NCBI RefSeq assembly: GCF_023156505.1
Contig: NZ_JALNMJ010000010.1
Coordinates: 62,001-126,000, forward strand
Reading direction: 5' to 3'
From: Roseibium sediminicola
GTDB lineage: Bacteria; Pseudomonadota; Alphaproteobacteria; Rhizobiales; Stappiaceae
DNA: 64,000 bases
This document shows positions 57,775 through 64,000 of this stretch, piece by piece (the stretch's first letter is position 1; the number at the start of each line of letters is the position of its first letter). The position numbers were made by a program, and so were the translations under genes. A model generated the notes under the pieces. The model did not search any database and was not told where the DNA came from. It worked only from the letters and a program-made list of their open reading frames with translations.

Positions 57775-57809
57775 CGGTACAGGCAACCATGTTGGAAGCC
57801 TGTACCGGG
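57775..57809. repeat. Perfect 11-bp-stem hairpin between dctM-like and marR-like genes
   Basis: CCGGTACAGGC and GCCTGTACCGG pair perfectly around a 13-nt loop. It may terminate the TRAP transcript weakly or act as an operator for the regulator gene 32 bp downstream. No T-run follows on the minus strand. Confidence 0.65.
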
Positions 57810-57863
57810 ATGCTTTTCAAGTCTAGAGCACTTAGTCCGGACCGGGACCGAACGCAAGCTGCC

Positions 57864-59168
57864 CTAACCGCCCTGCATGGCCTGCGGCAGCCAGAGCGCC
57901 AGGCCCGGGAAGGCCACAATCAGCACAATCGCCAGGATCATCAGCAGGAAGAACGGCAGCGCCATCTTCGCGACCTTGAAGATGTTGTGCCCGGTCATAC
58001 CCTGCAAAACGAACAGGTTGAAGCCGACCGGCGGGGTGATCTGGCTCATTTCCACCACCAGCACCAGATAGATACCGAACCAGATCAGGTCCATACCGGC
58101 CTGCTCGACCATCGGCAGGATCACCGAGGTGGTCAGGACAACGACCGAGATACCGTCCAGGAAACAGCCGAGCACCACGAAGAACAGCGTCAGGGCGATC
58201 AGGAGCGCATAGGGCGACAGGTTCATGGAGCCGATCCAGGCCGCCAGTTCGCGCGGAATCCCGGTATAGCCCATGGCCACCGTCAGGAAGGCAGCGCCAG
58301 CCAGGATGAAGGCGATCATGCACGAGGTCCGGGTCGCGCCCATCAAGGCATCTACAAAGCTTGTCCGGTTCAGGGTCCCGCTGGCCCAGGAGAGCAGCAG
58401 GGACAGCATGACACCAATGGCCGCCGCCTCGGTGGGCGAGGCAAGCCCGGCATAGATGGATCCGATGATGCCTACGATCAGTCCGATGACGGGAAGCAGC
58501 CGCAGTGTTGCCCAAAGCTTTTCCTGGACGGGCATGGTTTCTTCCTGTTCGGGCATCTTCTGCCTGTTCAGGAGTGCCCAGATCGCGACATAGCCCATGA
58601 ACAGCACGCACAGCATTGCCCCGGGCAGAACCCCGGCCATGAACAGGCGCGCGATGGACTGTTCCGTCGCCGCGCCGTAGACGATCAGGATGATTGACGG
58701 CGGGATCAGCAGCCCGAGGGTTCCCGATCCGGCAAGTGTGCCGATGGCCATGCGCTCATCGTAGCCGCGTTGCCTGAGTTCGGGCAGCGACATGCGGCCG
58801 ATCGTGGCGGTTGTCGCCGCGGACGAACCGGACACGGCTGCAAAGATGCCACAACCGAGAATGTTCACATGAAGCAGTCGGCCCGGCAAATTGCGCATCC
58901 ACGGCGACAGGCCCGCGAACATATCCTCCGACAGGCGCGAGCGGAACAGGATCTCGCCCATCCAAATGAACATCGGCAACGCTGTCAGGTCCCAAGAATT
59001 GGCAGCGCCCCAGACGGTAGTGGCCATGACGGTGCCTGCGGGCACGGACACCAGGAAAAACATTGCGGCCAGTGCAACGGAAAAGAGGGCAACAGCAACC
59101 CAGATCCCGGTGGCGAGTGCCGCCAGCATGCCGAGACCAAGCAGCAAGGCGATTACAGAGAGGTCCAT
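57864..59168 (-). CDS. TRAP transporter large permease (DctM type)
   Basis: A 434-residue polytopic permease with about twelve membrane helices. Family signatures are SGSSAATTATIG, GSGTLGLLIPPSI, SPTEAAAIG and ITPPVGFNLFVLQGM. It works with the small permease and the periplasmic binding protein encoded upstream to import an organic acid with Na+. Its ATG overlaps the DctQ-type stop by one base (TAATG). Confidence 0.95.
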   Translation of the reverse strand: MDLSVIALLLGLGMLAALATGIWVAVALFSVALAAMFFLVSVPAGTVMATTVWGAANSWDLTALPMFIWMGEILFRSRLSEDMFAGLSPWMRNLPGRLLHVNILGCGIFAAVSGSSAATTATIGRMSLPELRQRGYDERMAIGTLAGSGTLGLLIPPSIILIVYGAATEQSIARLFMAGVLPGAMLCVLFMGYVAIWALLNRQKMPEQEETMPVQEKLWATLRLLPVIGLIVGIIGSIYAGLASPTEAAAIGVMLSLLLSWASGTLNRTSFVDALMGATRTSCMIAFILAGAAFLTVAMGYTGIPRELAAWIGSMNLSPYALLIALTLFFVVLGCFLDGISVVVLTTSVILPMVEQAGMDLIWFGIYLVLVVEMSQITPPVGFNLFVLQGMTGHNIFKVAKMALPFFLLMILAIVLIVAFPGLALWLPQAMQGG

Positions 59169-59725
59169 TATTCTTTCCCCTCGATCGGGTCGGCCTTGAC
59201 CACCGTTTCAAAACTCGGGGCGCGCCCCATCAGCGCAACGATCAGGTCATCCAGAAGGGAGATGGCGAAGACCAAAAGCCCCAGGGTCATGACCGCTTGC
59301 GGATAGACCAACGGGACCGGAATGACGCCATAGGACGTTTCATTGAACTTGTAGCTGTCCAGCGCCAGCTGTGCCGCGTTCCAGGTGAAGAACGCCGCCA
59401 GGACAAGGGCAATTGCAATCACCCAAATGTTGAGCAGACGCGCGGCTCCCGCCGGGACAGCCTGGAGAAGCATGTTCACACGAATGTGGTCGTTGTTGCG
59501 AAGCGTTCCCGCCAGCGCGAGAAAGGAAGCGCCGACGAGAAGAAAGCCGGCAATTTCGGCCAGCGATGGCACCTGGAACCTCAACGGTTCAAACCCACCA
59601 GCCGTCATCAGATAATCGGCAATACGACCAAGCACCTGGAGCGCCACAAGCGTGGCGATGACAAGCAGACAACAGGCGGCCAGCGCCGTTGCCGCTTTAT
59701 AAAGAGTATTCAAAGCCTTTCGCAT
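59168..59725 (-). CDS. TRAP transporter small permease (DctQ type)
   Basis: A 185-residue membrane protein with four predicted helices, typical of the DctQ family in length and in the second-helix segment GASFLALAGTLRNNDHIRVNML. It partners with the large permease encoded directly after it. It is separated from the binding-protein gene by 279 bp that include a terminator hairpin. Confidence 0.92.
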   Translation of the reverse strand: MRKALNTLYKAATALAACCLLVIATLVALQVLGRIADYLMTAGGFEPLRFQVPSLAEIAGFLLVGASFLALAGTLRNNDHIRVNMLLQAVPAGAARLLNIWVIAIALVLAAFFTWNAAQLALDSYKFNETSYGVIPVPLVYPQAVMTLGLLVFAISLLDDLIVALMGRAPSFETVVKADPIEGKE

Positions 59726-60004
59726 CGGCTTCCCCCACCGGTAAGAGCAAGTTTTATTTGTAGTTGATCGTTCGGCCGGACCGCAATCGCTTGCCCACAG
59801 GCAGCGTGCTTCCTATGCGCCGCCAATGGCGAACGCCTGACAAGTGGCAGTGCATGGGCGCCGATATTGATGCAGTGGCGCAGGCCACTCCAAGGGCTCC
59901 ATCACGCGATCCGCGTTCCGCCGCCGAACCACCCAATGCGGGTGTTGCTTGCTCTGAGCAGCTGAAAAGGAGACGCCGGGCAAAGGGCCCGGCGTCGGTC
60001 TTGT
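59726..60004. other. Spacer inside the TRAP operon
   Basis: 279 bp between the binding-protein gene and the small permease. Besides the terminator at 59972-59996 no gene or clear repeat is seen. Its length allows a separate weak promoter for the permease genes. Confidence 0.45.
59972..59996 (-). terminator. Terminator behind the TRAP binding-protein gene
   Basis: On the minus strand GACGCCGGGC, a 5-nt loop and GCCCGGCGTC are followed by TCCTTTT. Partial read-through would give more binding protein than permease, as often seen for such systems. Confidence 0.85.
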
Positions 60005-61000
60005 TTATTTTTTGTAGGCTTCGAGGATCGCCGCGCCGGCGTCGCCGGCCTGGGCCTGCCATTCGGCTGCCATGGTCTCGCCGATAGCGGCCAGATCCTG
60101 GATCAGCTGGCTGGACGGCTGGACAACGGTGATGCCGTTGTCGGCCAGAACCTGGGTCTTGGTTTTGGTTTCCACCTTGGAGGCTTCCCAGCCACGCTTT
60201 TCGGCGAGCTCGGCGGCTTCCAGGACGGCGGCTTTTTCGTCATCGCTCAAGGCGTCAAAAGCGTCCTTGTTCACAAAGACCATGTTTTTCGGCAACCAGG
60301 CCTGGGTGTCGTGATAATGGCTGACAAAGTCCCAGGCCTTGGAATTCGCCCCGGTGGACGGCGAGGTGATCATGGCATCGACACGGCCGGTCGAGAATGC
60401 CGTCGGAATGTCCGGAGCTTCGATCTGCGCCGTCACGCCGCCGGCCAGAATGGCAAGACGCTCGGTCGCCGCGTTGTAAGCGCGGATCTTCAGGCCGCTC
60501 AGGTCACCGACTTCCTTGACTTCCTTCTGGGCATAGACGCCCTGAGGCGGCCACGGCACGGAATAAAGCAGTTGCAGGCCCTGTTCGCCGAGCTTTTCTT
60601 CCATGGCCGGCTTGGCTGCCTGGTACAGTTTCCACGCCTGATCGTAGGACGGTGCCAGGAACGGCACGGAATCGACACCGAAGACGGGATCTTCGTTGGA
60701 CAGGCGCGACACCAGCACTTCGCCGATCGGGGCCAGGCCCTTGCGCACGGCGTTCTTGATTTCAGGATGCTTGAACAGCGATCCCGCGGAATGGATCTGG
60801 ATGACCAGCGAGCCGCCGGTCTTTTCCTTCACTTCATCGGCAAAGGCGGCAATGTTCTGGGTGTGGAAGTTGCCGTCACCATAGGGGGTCGGCATGTCCC
60901 ATTTGGTTTCTGCGGAGGCGGCGGTCAAGCCGGCCAGGCTGAGAGCGGCGGCGGTTGCCAGCTGAATGCCGGCCCGGGTCAGAAAACGAGATTGCAGCAT
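60005..61000 (-). CDS. TRAP transporter periplasmic binding protein (DctP type)
   Basis: A 331-residue extracytoplasmic solute receptor with a signal peptide (about 1-30, cleavage near ASA-ET). DctP-family features include SLFKHPEIKNAVRKGLAPIGE, the LKIRAYNAATERL segment with the carboxylate-binding arginine, and FSTGRVDAMITSPSTG. The ligand is probably an organic acid. AGAGGAG precedes the ATG. A palindromic operator candidate lies upstream, matching one before the oxoprolinase gene. Confidence 0.94.
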   Translation of the reverse strand: MLQSRFLTRAGIQLATAAALSLAGLTAASAETKWDMPTPYGDGNFHTQNIAAFADEVKEKTGGSLVIQIHSAGSLFKHPEIKNAVRKGLAPIGEVLVSRLSNEDPVFGVDSVPFLAPSYDQAWKLYQAAKPAMEEKLGEQGLQLLYSVPWPPQGVYAQKEVKEVGDLSGLKIRAYNAATERLAILAGGVTAQIEAPDIPTAFSTGRVDAMITSPSTGANSKAWDFVSHYHDTQAWLPKNMVFVNKDAFDALSDDEKAAVLEAAELAEKRGWEASKVETKTKTQVLADNGITVVQPSSQLIQDLAAIGETMAAEWQAQAGDAGAAILEAYKK

Positions 61001-61089
61001 GATAGTCTCCTCTAGGAAGCGGGTCGTGCCCGTCGGGATGCTACTCCGGGTGCGTTCTTAATGGCACCTTGGAAAGCGCATCTCAGGAA

Positions 61090-61118
61090 AGAGTAGACTC
61101 AAAATCCGAAAACATCAA
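61090..61118 (-). promoter_or_regulatory. Candidate TRAP operon promoter
   Basis: On the minus strand TTGATG (61113-61118), a 17-bp spacer and TACTCT (61090-61095). The palindrome at 61118-61137 touches the -35 element, so a bound regulator would affect polymerase access. Confidence 0.5.
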
Positions 61119-61137
61119 CAATTTATCGATAAATTGT
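61118..61137. promoter_or_regulatory. Palindromic operator candidate (TRAP side)
   Basis: ACAATTTATCGATAAATTGT is a perfect 20-bp palindrome upstream of the binding-protein gene. It shares the core TTTATCGATAAA with the palindrome ahead of the oxoprolinase gene at 63187-63208. Confidence 0.7.
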
Positions 61138-61201
61138 GATTATGGGCTTTGCAACGAAAGTTTCTTTCTTCCTTCGGTCACTTTGGCTAGCGTCTGCGCA
61201 A

Positions 61202-61277
61202 CTAGTCACCCGAATCTGAAGTTCGTCTTATTTCCCGGCACACTCGGAACGAGCTTCAGATTCAAAAGGGTGACTAG
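61202..61277. repeat. CTAG-ended hairpin element, unit 1
   Basis: A 76-nt unit: outer stem CTAGTCACCC/GGGTGACTAG, an asymmetric internal loop (1 nt on the left, CAAAA on the right), an inner 14-bp stem (AATCTGAAGTTCGT/ACGAGCTTCAGATT with one G-T pair) and a 22-nt loop. It is paired with an inverted relative at 61291-61368. Confidence 0.75.
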
Positions 61278-61290
61278 CAAGCATATGTTT

Positions 61291-61368
61291 CTAGTGTGGT
61301 TTTCGAATTTGAAATTCGCTTCGATGGTCGCTGCAACAATGAGGCGAATTTCAAATTCACCACACTAG
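61291..61368. repeat. CTAG-ended hairpin element, unit 2 (inverted)
   Basis: A 78-nt unit: outer stem CTAGTGTGG/CCACACTAG, an internal loop of TTTTC on the left and one base on the right, an inner perfect 15-bp stem (GAATTTGAAATTCGC/GCGAATTTCAAATTC) and a 24-nt loop. Read on the minus strand it has the same layout as unit 1, with shared CTAGT, GAATxTGAAxTTCG and AAAA positions. The 13-nt gap between the units carries no obvious motif. Confidence 0.75.
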
Positions 61369-61410
61369 GTGGAGGGATGATTTTTGCGGCAGCAGACCGA
61401 GGCAACGCCC

Positions 61411-62838
61411 ATGAGCGGCAGACCGGGGCACCTTGTGCTGCTCGCGCTCATTCTCGCTGTCGCTGCTCTGCTCAGACTGTACGACCTAGACCGCACCAGT
61501 CTCTGGTATGACGAAGCCGTCAGCTGGAGCCAGTCCAAGGGCAGTCTTGGAGAGCTCCTTGAAGCTGTCGCCACCGACAATTATCCGCCGCTGCACAATG
61601 TCCTTCTCTGGGTGACAATGCCTGTGCTGGGCAACAGCGAAACTGCACTCCGGTTACCGTCGGCGATGCTTGGCATCTTCGCAGTGATGCTGATGGCGCC
61701 GATTGGCACGCTGCTGGCCGGTCGCTCCGCCGGTCTCGCGGCTGCCGCGCTTCTTGCCCTTTCGCCGTTTCACATCTGGTATTCAACCGAGGCGCGCATG
61801 TATGCGCTCCTGGCGGCGACCGGCCTTCTCTTTCTGCTGGCCACGCTGAAGGTGTTGCAACGCCCCACGAGATTCTGGCTGTGTGCGCTTGCCCTCGGCG
61901 GCGCCCTCTTCCTCTACAGCCACATTTATGCGCTTTTGGGCTTCGCGGCTGTCGGCCTGGCCTGTGCCGTTTGTGCCTTGCGGGACGTCACCCGGACAAA
62001 ATCCGTCAAGGAATCCAGCGCCTTCCAGGCCTGCCTTGCCATGGCAGTCAGCACTCTCCTGTTTTTGCCCTGGCTGGTTATCCTGGCGAACCGTGCCCGC
62101 TCCGTTGCCGACGAAGGCTTCTGGATCGCCTATCCCGACCTCCCCTTCCTGAAAGGCTTGGTGTTCAACATCGCCGGGTCGCTCACCCTGTTCTGGCTTC
62201 TGCTCGCGCTGGCACTGATCGGCCTGCTGCTGGCGCTAACCCTGCCGAAGCGGGCATGCTCCAGTTTGTCAAACCTTCAAGCCGTGATCGTCTGCAGCGC
62301 CTATACCTTCGGCCCACCGCTTCTCGCTTATCTCTATTCCGTTCTGGTTCAGCCGATCCTGTTCGACCGCTATCTGATGGCCGCCTGGCCCGGCCTGTTG
62401 CTGCTCGCGGTGACCGCAGCCCAGCGCCTTCTGCCCAACATGGCACCGTTGGCACTGCTGGTGGCGACGCTGTATTTGTCCTTTCCGGAACTCAAGTTCG
62501 CCTTGCTGGACAAGATCCGGCCTGAATGGCGGCTGATTGCGCAGGATTATCAAAGCCGGCGGGAGCCTGAAGACCGGCTGATGCTCTACAAGGGTTTCGC
62601 CGCGCCTGCCCTCGCCTATTATCTGCGCGAGCCGAAAGCGTTCACGGCAGCGACCACCCTTGAAGACCTCCAGGATCCTGGCTTAACGGACCGTTGGCTG
62701 CTGGTGGCTCACTGCGACAACACGGAAACGGCAGCCGCAATCAAGGCTTTCAGCGCCAGGGAAAGCGACTCCGTTTCGCAGCGGTTCGGCTGGGGCGCAA
62801 GTGGTCTGCGTCTGGTGAAACGGCCCGAGCCCAACTGA
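61411..62838 (+). CDS. Membrane glycosyltransferase, GT39/PMT-like
   Basis: A 475-residue polytopic protein with about ten membrane helices. The N-terminal loop LYDLDRTSLWYDEAVSW carries the Asp/Glu residues typical of ArnT/PMT-like (GT-C) polyprenyl-phosphate glycosyltransferases, and SPFHIWYSTEARMYALL is a second family motif. It probably transfers a sugar from a lipid carrier in the periplasm; donor and acceptor are unknown. The ATG at 61411 has GAGG upstream; an in-frame TTG at 61384 is less likely. Confidence 0.87.
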   Translation: MSGRPGHLVLLALILAVAALLRLYDLDRTSLWYDEAVSWSQSKGSLGELLEAVATDNYPPLHNVLLWVTMPVLGNSETALRLPSAMLGIFAVMLMAPIGTLLAGRSAGLAAAALLALSPFHIWYSTEARMYALLAATGLLFLLATLKVLQRPTRFWLCALALGGALFLYSHIYALLGFAAVGLACAVCALRDVTRTKSVKESSAFQACLAMAVSTLLFLPWLVILANRARSVADEGFWIAYPDLPFLKGLVFNIAGSLTLFWLLLALALIGLLLALTLPKRACSSLSNLQAVIVCSAYTFGPPLLAYLYSVLVQPILFDRYLMAAWPGLLLLAVTAAQRLLPNMAPLALLVATLYLSFPELKFALLDKIRPEWRLIAQDYQSRREPEDRLMLYKGFAAPALAYYLREPKAFTAATTLEDLQDPGLTDRWLLVAHCDNTETAAAIKAFSARESDSVSQRFGWGASGLRLVKRPEPN

Positions 62839-62849
62839 AGCTTAGGTCC

Positions 62850-63083
62850 TCAAACGTCGTCAGAAGCGAAATACGCCAGTCCCGCAACAGCCGCAAGAAC
62901 AGCAGTTCCGATAACAAATTCCAGCAATATACCTACGAAGGAAGCGCCCAGGATCAGCGCAGCAAAGAGCACCAGAAGCACCATGGCGATTTCCGCAGTC
63001 AGGATACCAACGACAAAATCGACGGCATTTGCGAGCCTAAACAGGAAAGGCTCTCGTTCGCTGGATCTACGGTTTTCTGACAT
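62850..63083 (-). CDS. Small two-helix membrane protein
   Basis: A 77-residue protein with a basic hydrophilic N-terminus and two strongly hydrophobic segments (about 20-45 and 48-70) ending in a short acidic tail. I do not recognise a family. The start at 63083 has AGGGAG upstream; an ATG at 63128 is in frame but lacks one. It is convergent with the glycosyltransferase gene. Confidence 0.7.
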   Translation of the reverse strand: MSENRRSSEREPFLFRLANAVDFVVGILTAEIAMVLLVLFAALILGASFVGILLEFVIGTAVLAAVAGLAYFASDDV

Positions 63084-63186
63084 CCCGCTCCCTGTTGTTT
63101 CCGATTTTTCCTTTGAGATCAATCTCATATGGGTTGGACACCACCGATAAAAAGATCAAATAGCAGGCCATTCAGATTTTTTCATC

Positions 63187-63208
63187 GACATTTTATCGAT
63201 AAAATGTC
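63187..63208. promoter_or_regulatory. Palindromic operator candidate (oxoprolinase side)
   Basis: GACATTTTATCGATAAAATGTC, trimmed to its arms, is a 22-bp perfect palindrome about 87 bp upstream of the oxoprolinase start. It has the same TTTATCGATAAA core as the site before the TRAP operon. Confidence 0.7.
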
Positions 63209-63294
63209 AGCATAAATTCATCTGTTAGCAAAAACGCTCAATACCGGCGGTGAATCACGCATTCGCACAAGCCGGCAGCATCAGAGGGAAGATC

Positions 63295-64000
63295 ATGACA
63301 GCCAAGTGGGATTTTTGGATCGACCGGGGTGGCACCTTTACCGACATCGTTGGACGGGCGCCGGATGGTACGCTGCACCCGCACAAGGTCCTGTCGGAAA
63401 ACCCGGAAGCCTATCGCGACGCAGCCATCCAGGGCATTCGCGAATTGCTGGGTGTTGAAAAAGGCGCGCCGATCCCCTCGGACATGGTCTCCACAGTCAA
63501 GATGGGCACCACTGTCGCCACAAACGCGCTGCTGGAACGCAAGGGCGAGCGCACTGCGCTCTTCATCACCCGGGGGTTCCGGGACGCGCTGGAAATCGGC
63601 TACCAGGCCCGGCCGCATATTTTCGCCAAGGAAATCATCAAGCCGGAACTGCTTTACGAAAGCGTGCATGAGATCACCGAACGCGTCCGTGCCGACGGCA
63701 CCCTGGAAGCGCCGCTCGATCAGGCCGAGGCCCGCGCCGAAATGCAGGCAGCCTGGGACAATGGCATCCGTTCCATCGCCATCGTGCTGATGCATGCATA
63801 TGCCTATCCGGCCCATGAGCAGGCGCTGAAAATCATCGCCGAGGAAATCGGCTTCCCGCAGATTTCCGTGTCACACGAAGTTTCGCCGCTGATGAAGCTG
63901 GTCGGCCGGGGCGACACCACGGTGGTCGATGCCTATCTCTCGCCGATCCTGCGCCGCTATGTTGATCAGGTGCAGGAGGAACTCGGGCAAGGCCCGCGGC
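63295..64000 (+). CDS. Hydantoinase/5-oxoprolinase family protein, 5' part
   Basis: The gene runs out of the window; 235 codons are seen. The N-terminus has the hydantoinase A/oxoprolinase pattern: the ATP-phosphate loop [12 protein letters not shown] (residues 10-21), [20 protein letters not shown] and [17 protein letters not shown], then the [25 protein letters not shown] segment. Full-length 5-oxoprolinases are about 1200 residues, opening 5-oxoproline or hydantoin-like rings with ATP. AGAGGGAAG precedes the ATG at 63295. The shared palindrome links it to the TRAP transporter. Confidence 0.93.
   Translation, partial: MTAKWDFWIDRGGTFTDIVGRAPDGTLHPHKVLSENPEAYRDAAIQGIRELLGVEKGAPIPSDMVSTVKMGTTVATNALLERKGERTALFITRGFRDALEIGYQARPHIFAKEIIKPELLYESVHEITERVRADGTLEAPLDQAEARAEMQAAWDNGIRSIAIVLMHAYAYPAHEQALKIIAEEIGFPQISVSHEVSPLMKLVGRGDTTVVDAYLSPILRRYVDQVQEELGQGPR

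Noticed and set aside
59754..60087. Frames on both strands in the TRAP spacer
   Set aside because: They run across the terminator and the end of the binding-protein gene; low-complexity Arg/Gly/Ala-rich and no start signal.

Overview
The window looks like a chromosomal segment of a GC-rich alphaproteobacterium, most probably order Hyphomicrobiales/Rhizobiales and close to marine Stappiaceae (Roseibium/Labrenzia-like). I infer this from the gene order of the division/cell-wall cluster, the FtsZ, FtsA and LpxC sequences, the alphaproteobacterial RNase P RNA, a DUF1127-like small protein, Rhizobiales-type intergenic palindromes and a perfect CtrA-type box. No prophage, transposase gene, CRISPR array, tRNA or rRNA was seen.

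Layout. 195-8550: a PhyH-family dioxygenase and aminopeptidase P, a DUF1127-like protein, prmA, a periplasmic TPR protein, an EnvZ/OmpR-type two-component pair and a small repeat-containing hypothetical. 8732-18068: uvrD-like helicase, a NIT-domain chemoreceptor, ligA, a small membrane protein and recN. 18460-39506: a nearly continuous minus-strand run of envelope and division genes, transcribed mraZ-rsmH-ftsL-ftsI-murE-murF-mraY-murD-ftsW-murG-murC-murB-ddl-ftsQ-ftsA-ftsZ and then lpxC and bamD. It covers lipid-II synthesis, the septal synthase, the divisome core, lipid A commitment and outer-membrane protein assembly. Two clusters of 10-bp-phased MraZ boxes lie upstream of mraZ. 40176-46509: a 1004-residue acidic protein with six copies of a domain, then an AraC regulator divergent from a cupin/flavin-monooxygenase pair. 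46526-46932: rnpB. 47007-56386: an SDR, a Crp-like and a MocR-type regulator, a flavin-binding oxidase-like protein, a lytic transglycosylase, an amidase, a DjlA-like co-chaperone and a GGDEF/EAL protein, ending in the arsRCH operon (57138-55646). 57207-64000: a MarR-like regulator, a TRAP transporter (P, Q, M), a GT39-like membrane glycosyltransferase, a small membrane protein and the 5' part of a hydantoinase/5-oxoprolinase gene.

The most unusual content is non-coding. Two intergenic elements of almost equal length (7614-7879 and 18193-18460) share one multi-hairpin architecture. They have identical loop motifs at identical spacing (CAAGGAGCA, 34 nt, TGCGACGCGG), although their long terminal and internal stems have quite different sequences. 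Stem divergence with loop conservation suggests a structured RNA or single-stranded-DNA element family. A second structured pair at 61202-61368 consists of two 76-78 nt CTAG-ended hairpins in inverted orientation, with a conserved asymmetric internal loop, much like a REPIN. Finally, near-identical palindromes with core TTTATCGATAAA lie upstream of both the TRAP transporter and the oxoprolinase gene, which suggests a common regulator and a joint uptake/catabolic function.

Limits: everything is read from the sequence by eye. Family assignments come from recognised motifs. Start codons were chosen by ribosome-binding-site context. Promoters and operators are candidates.
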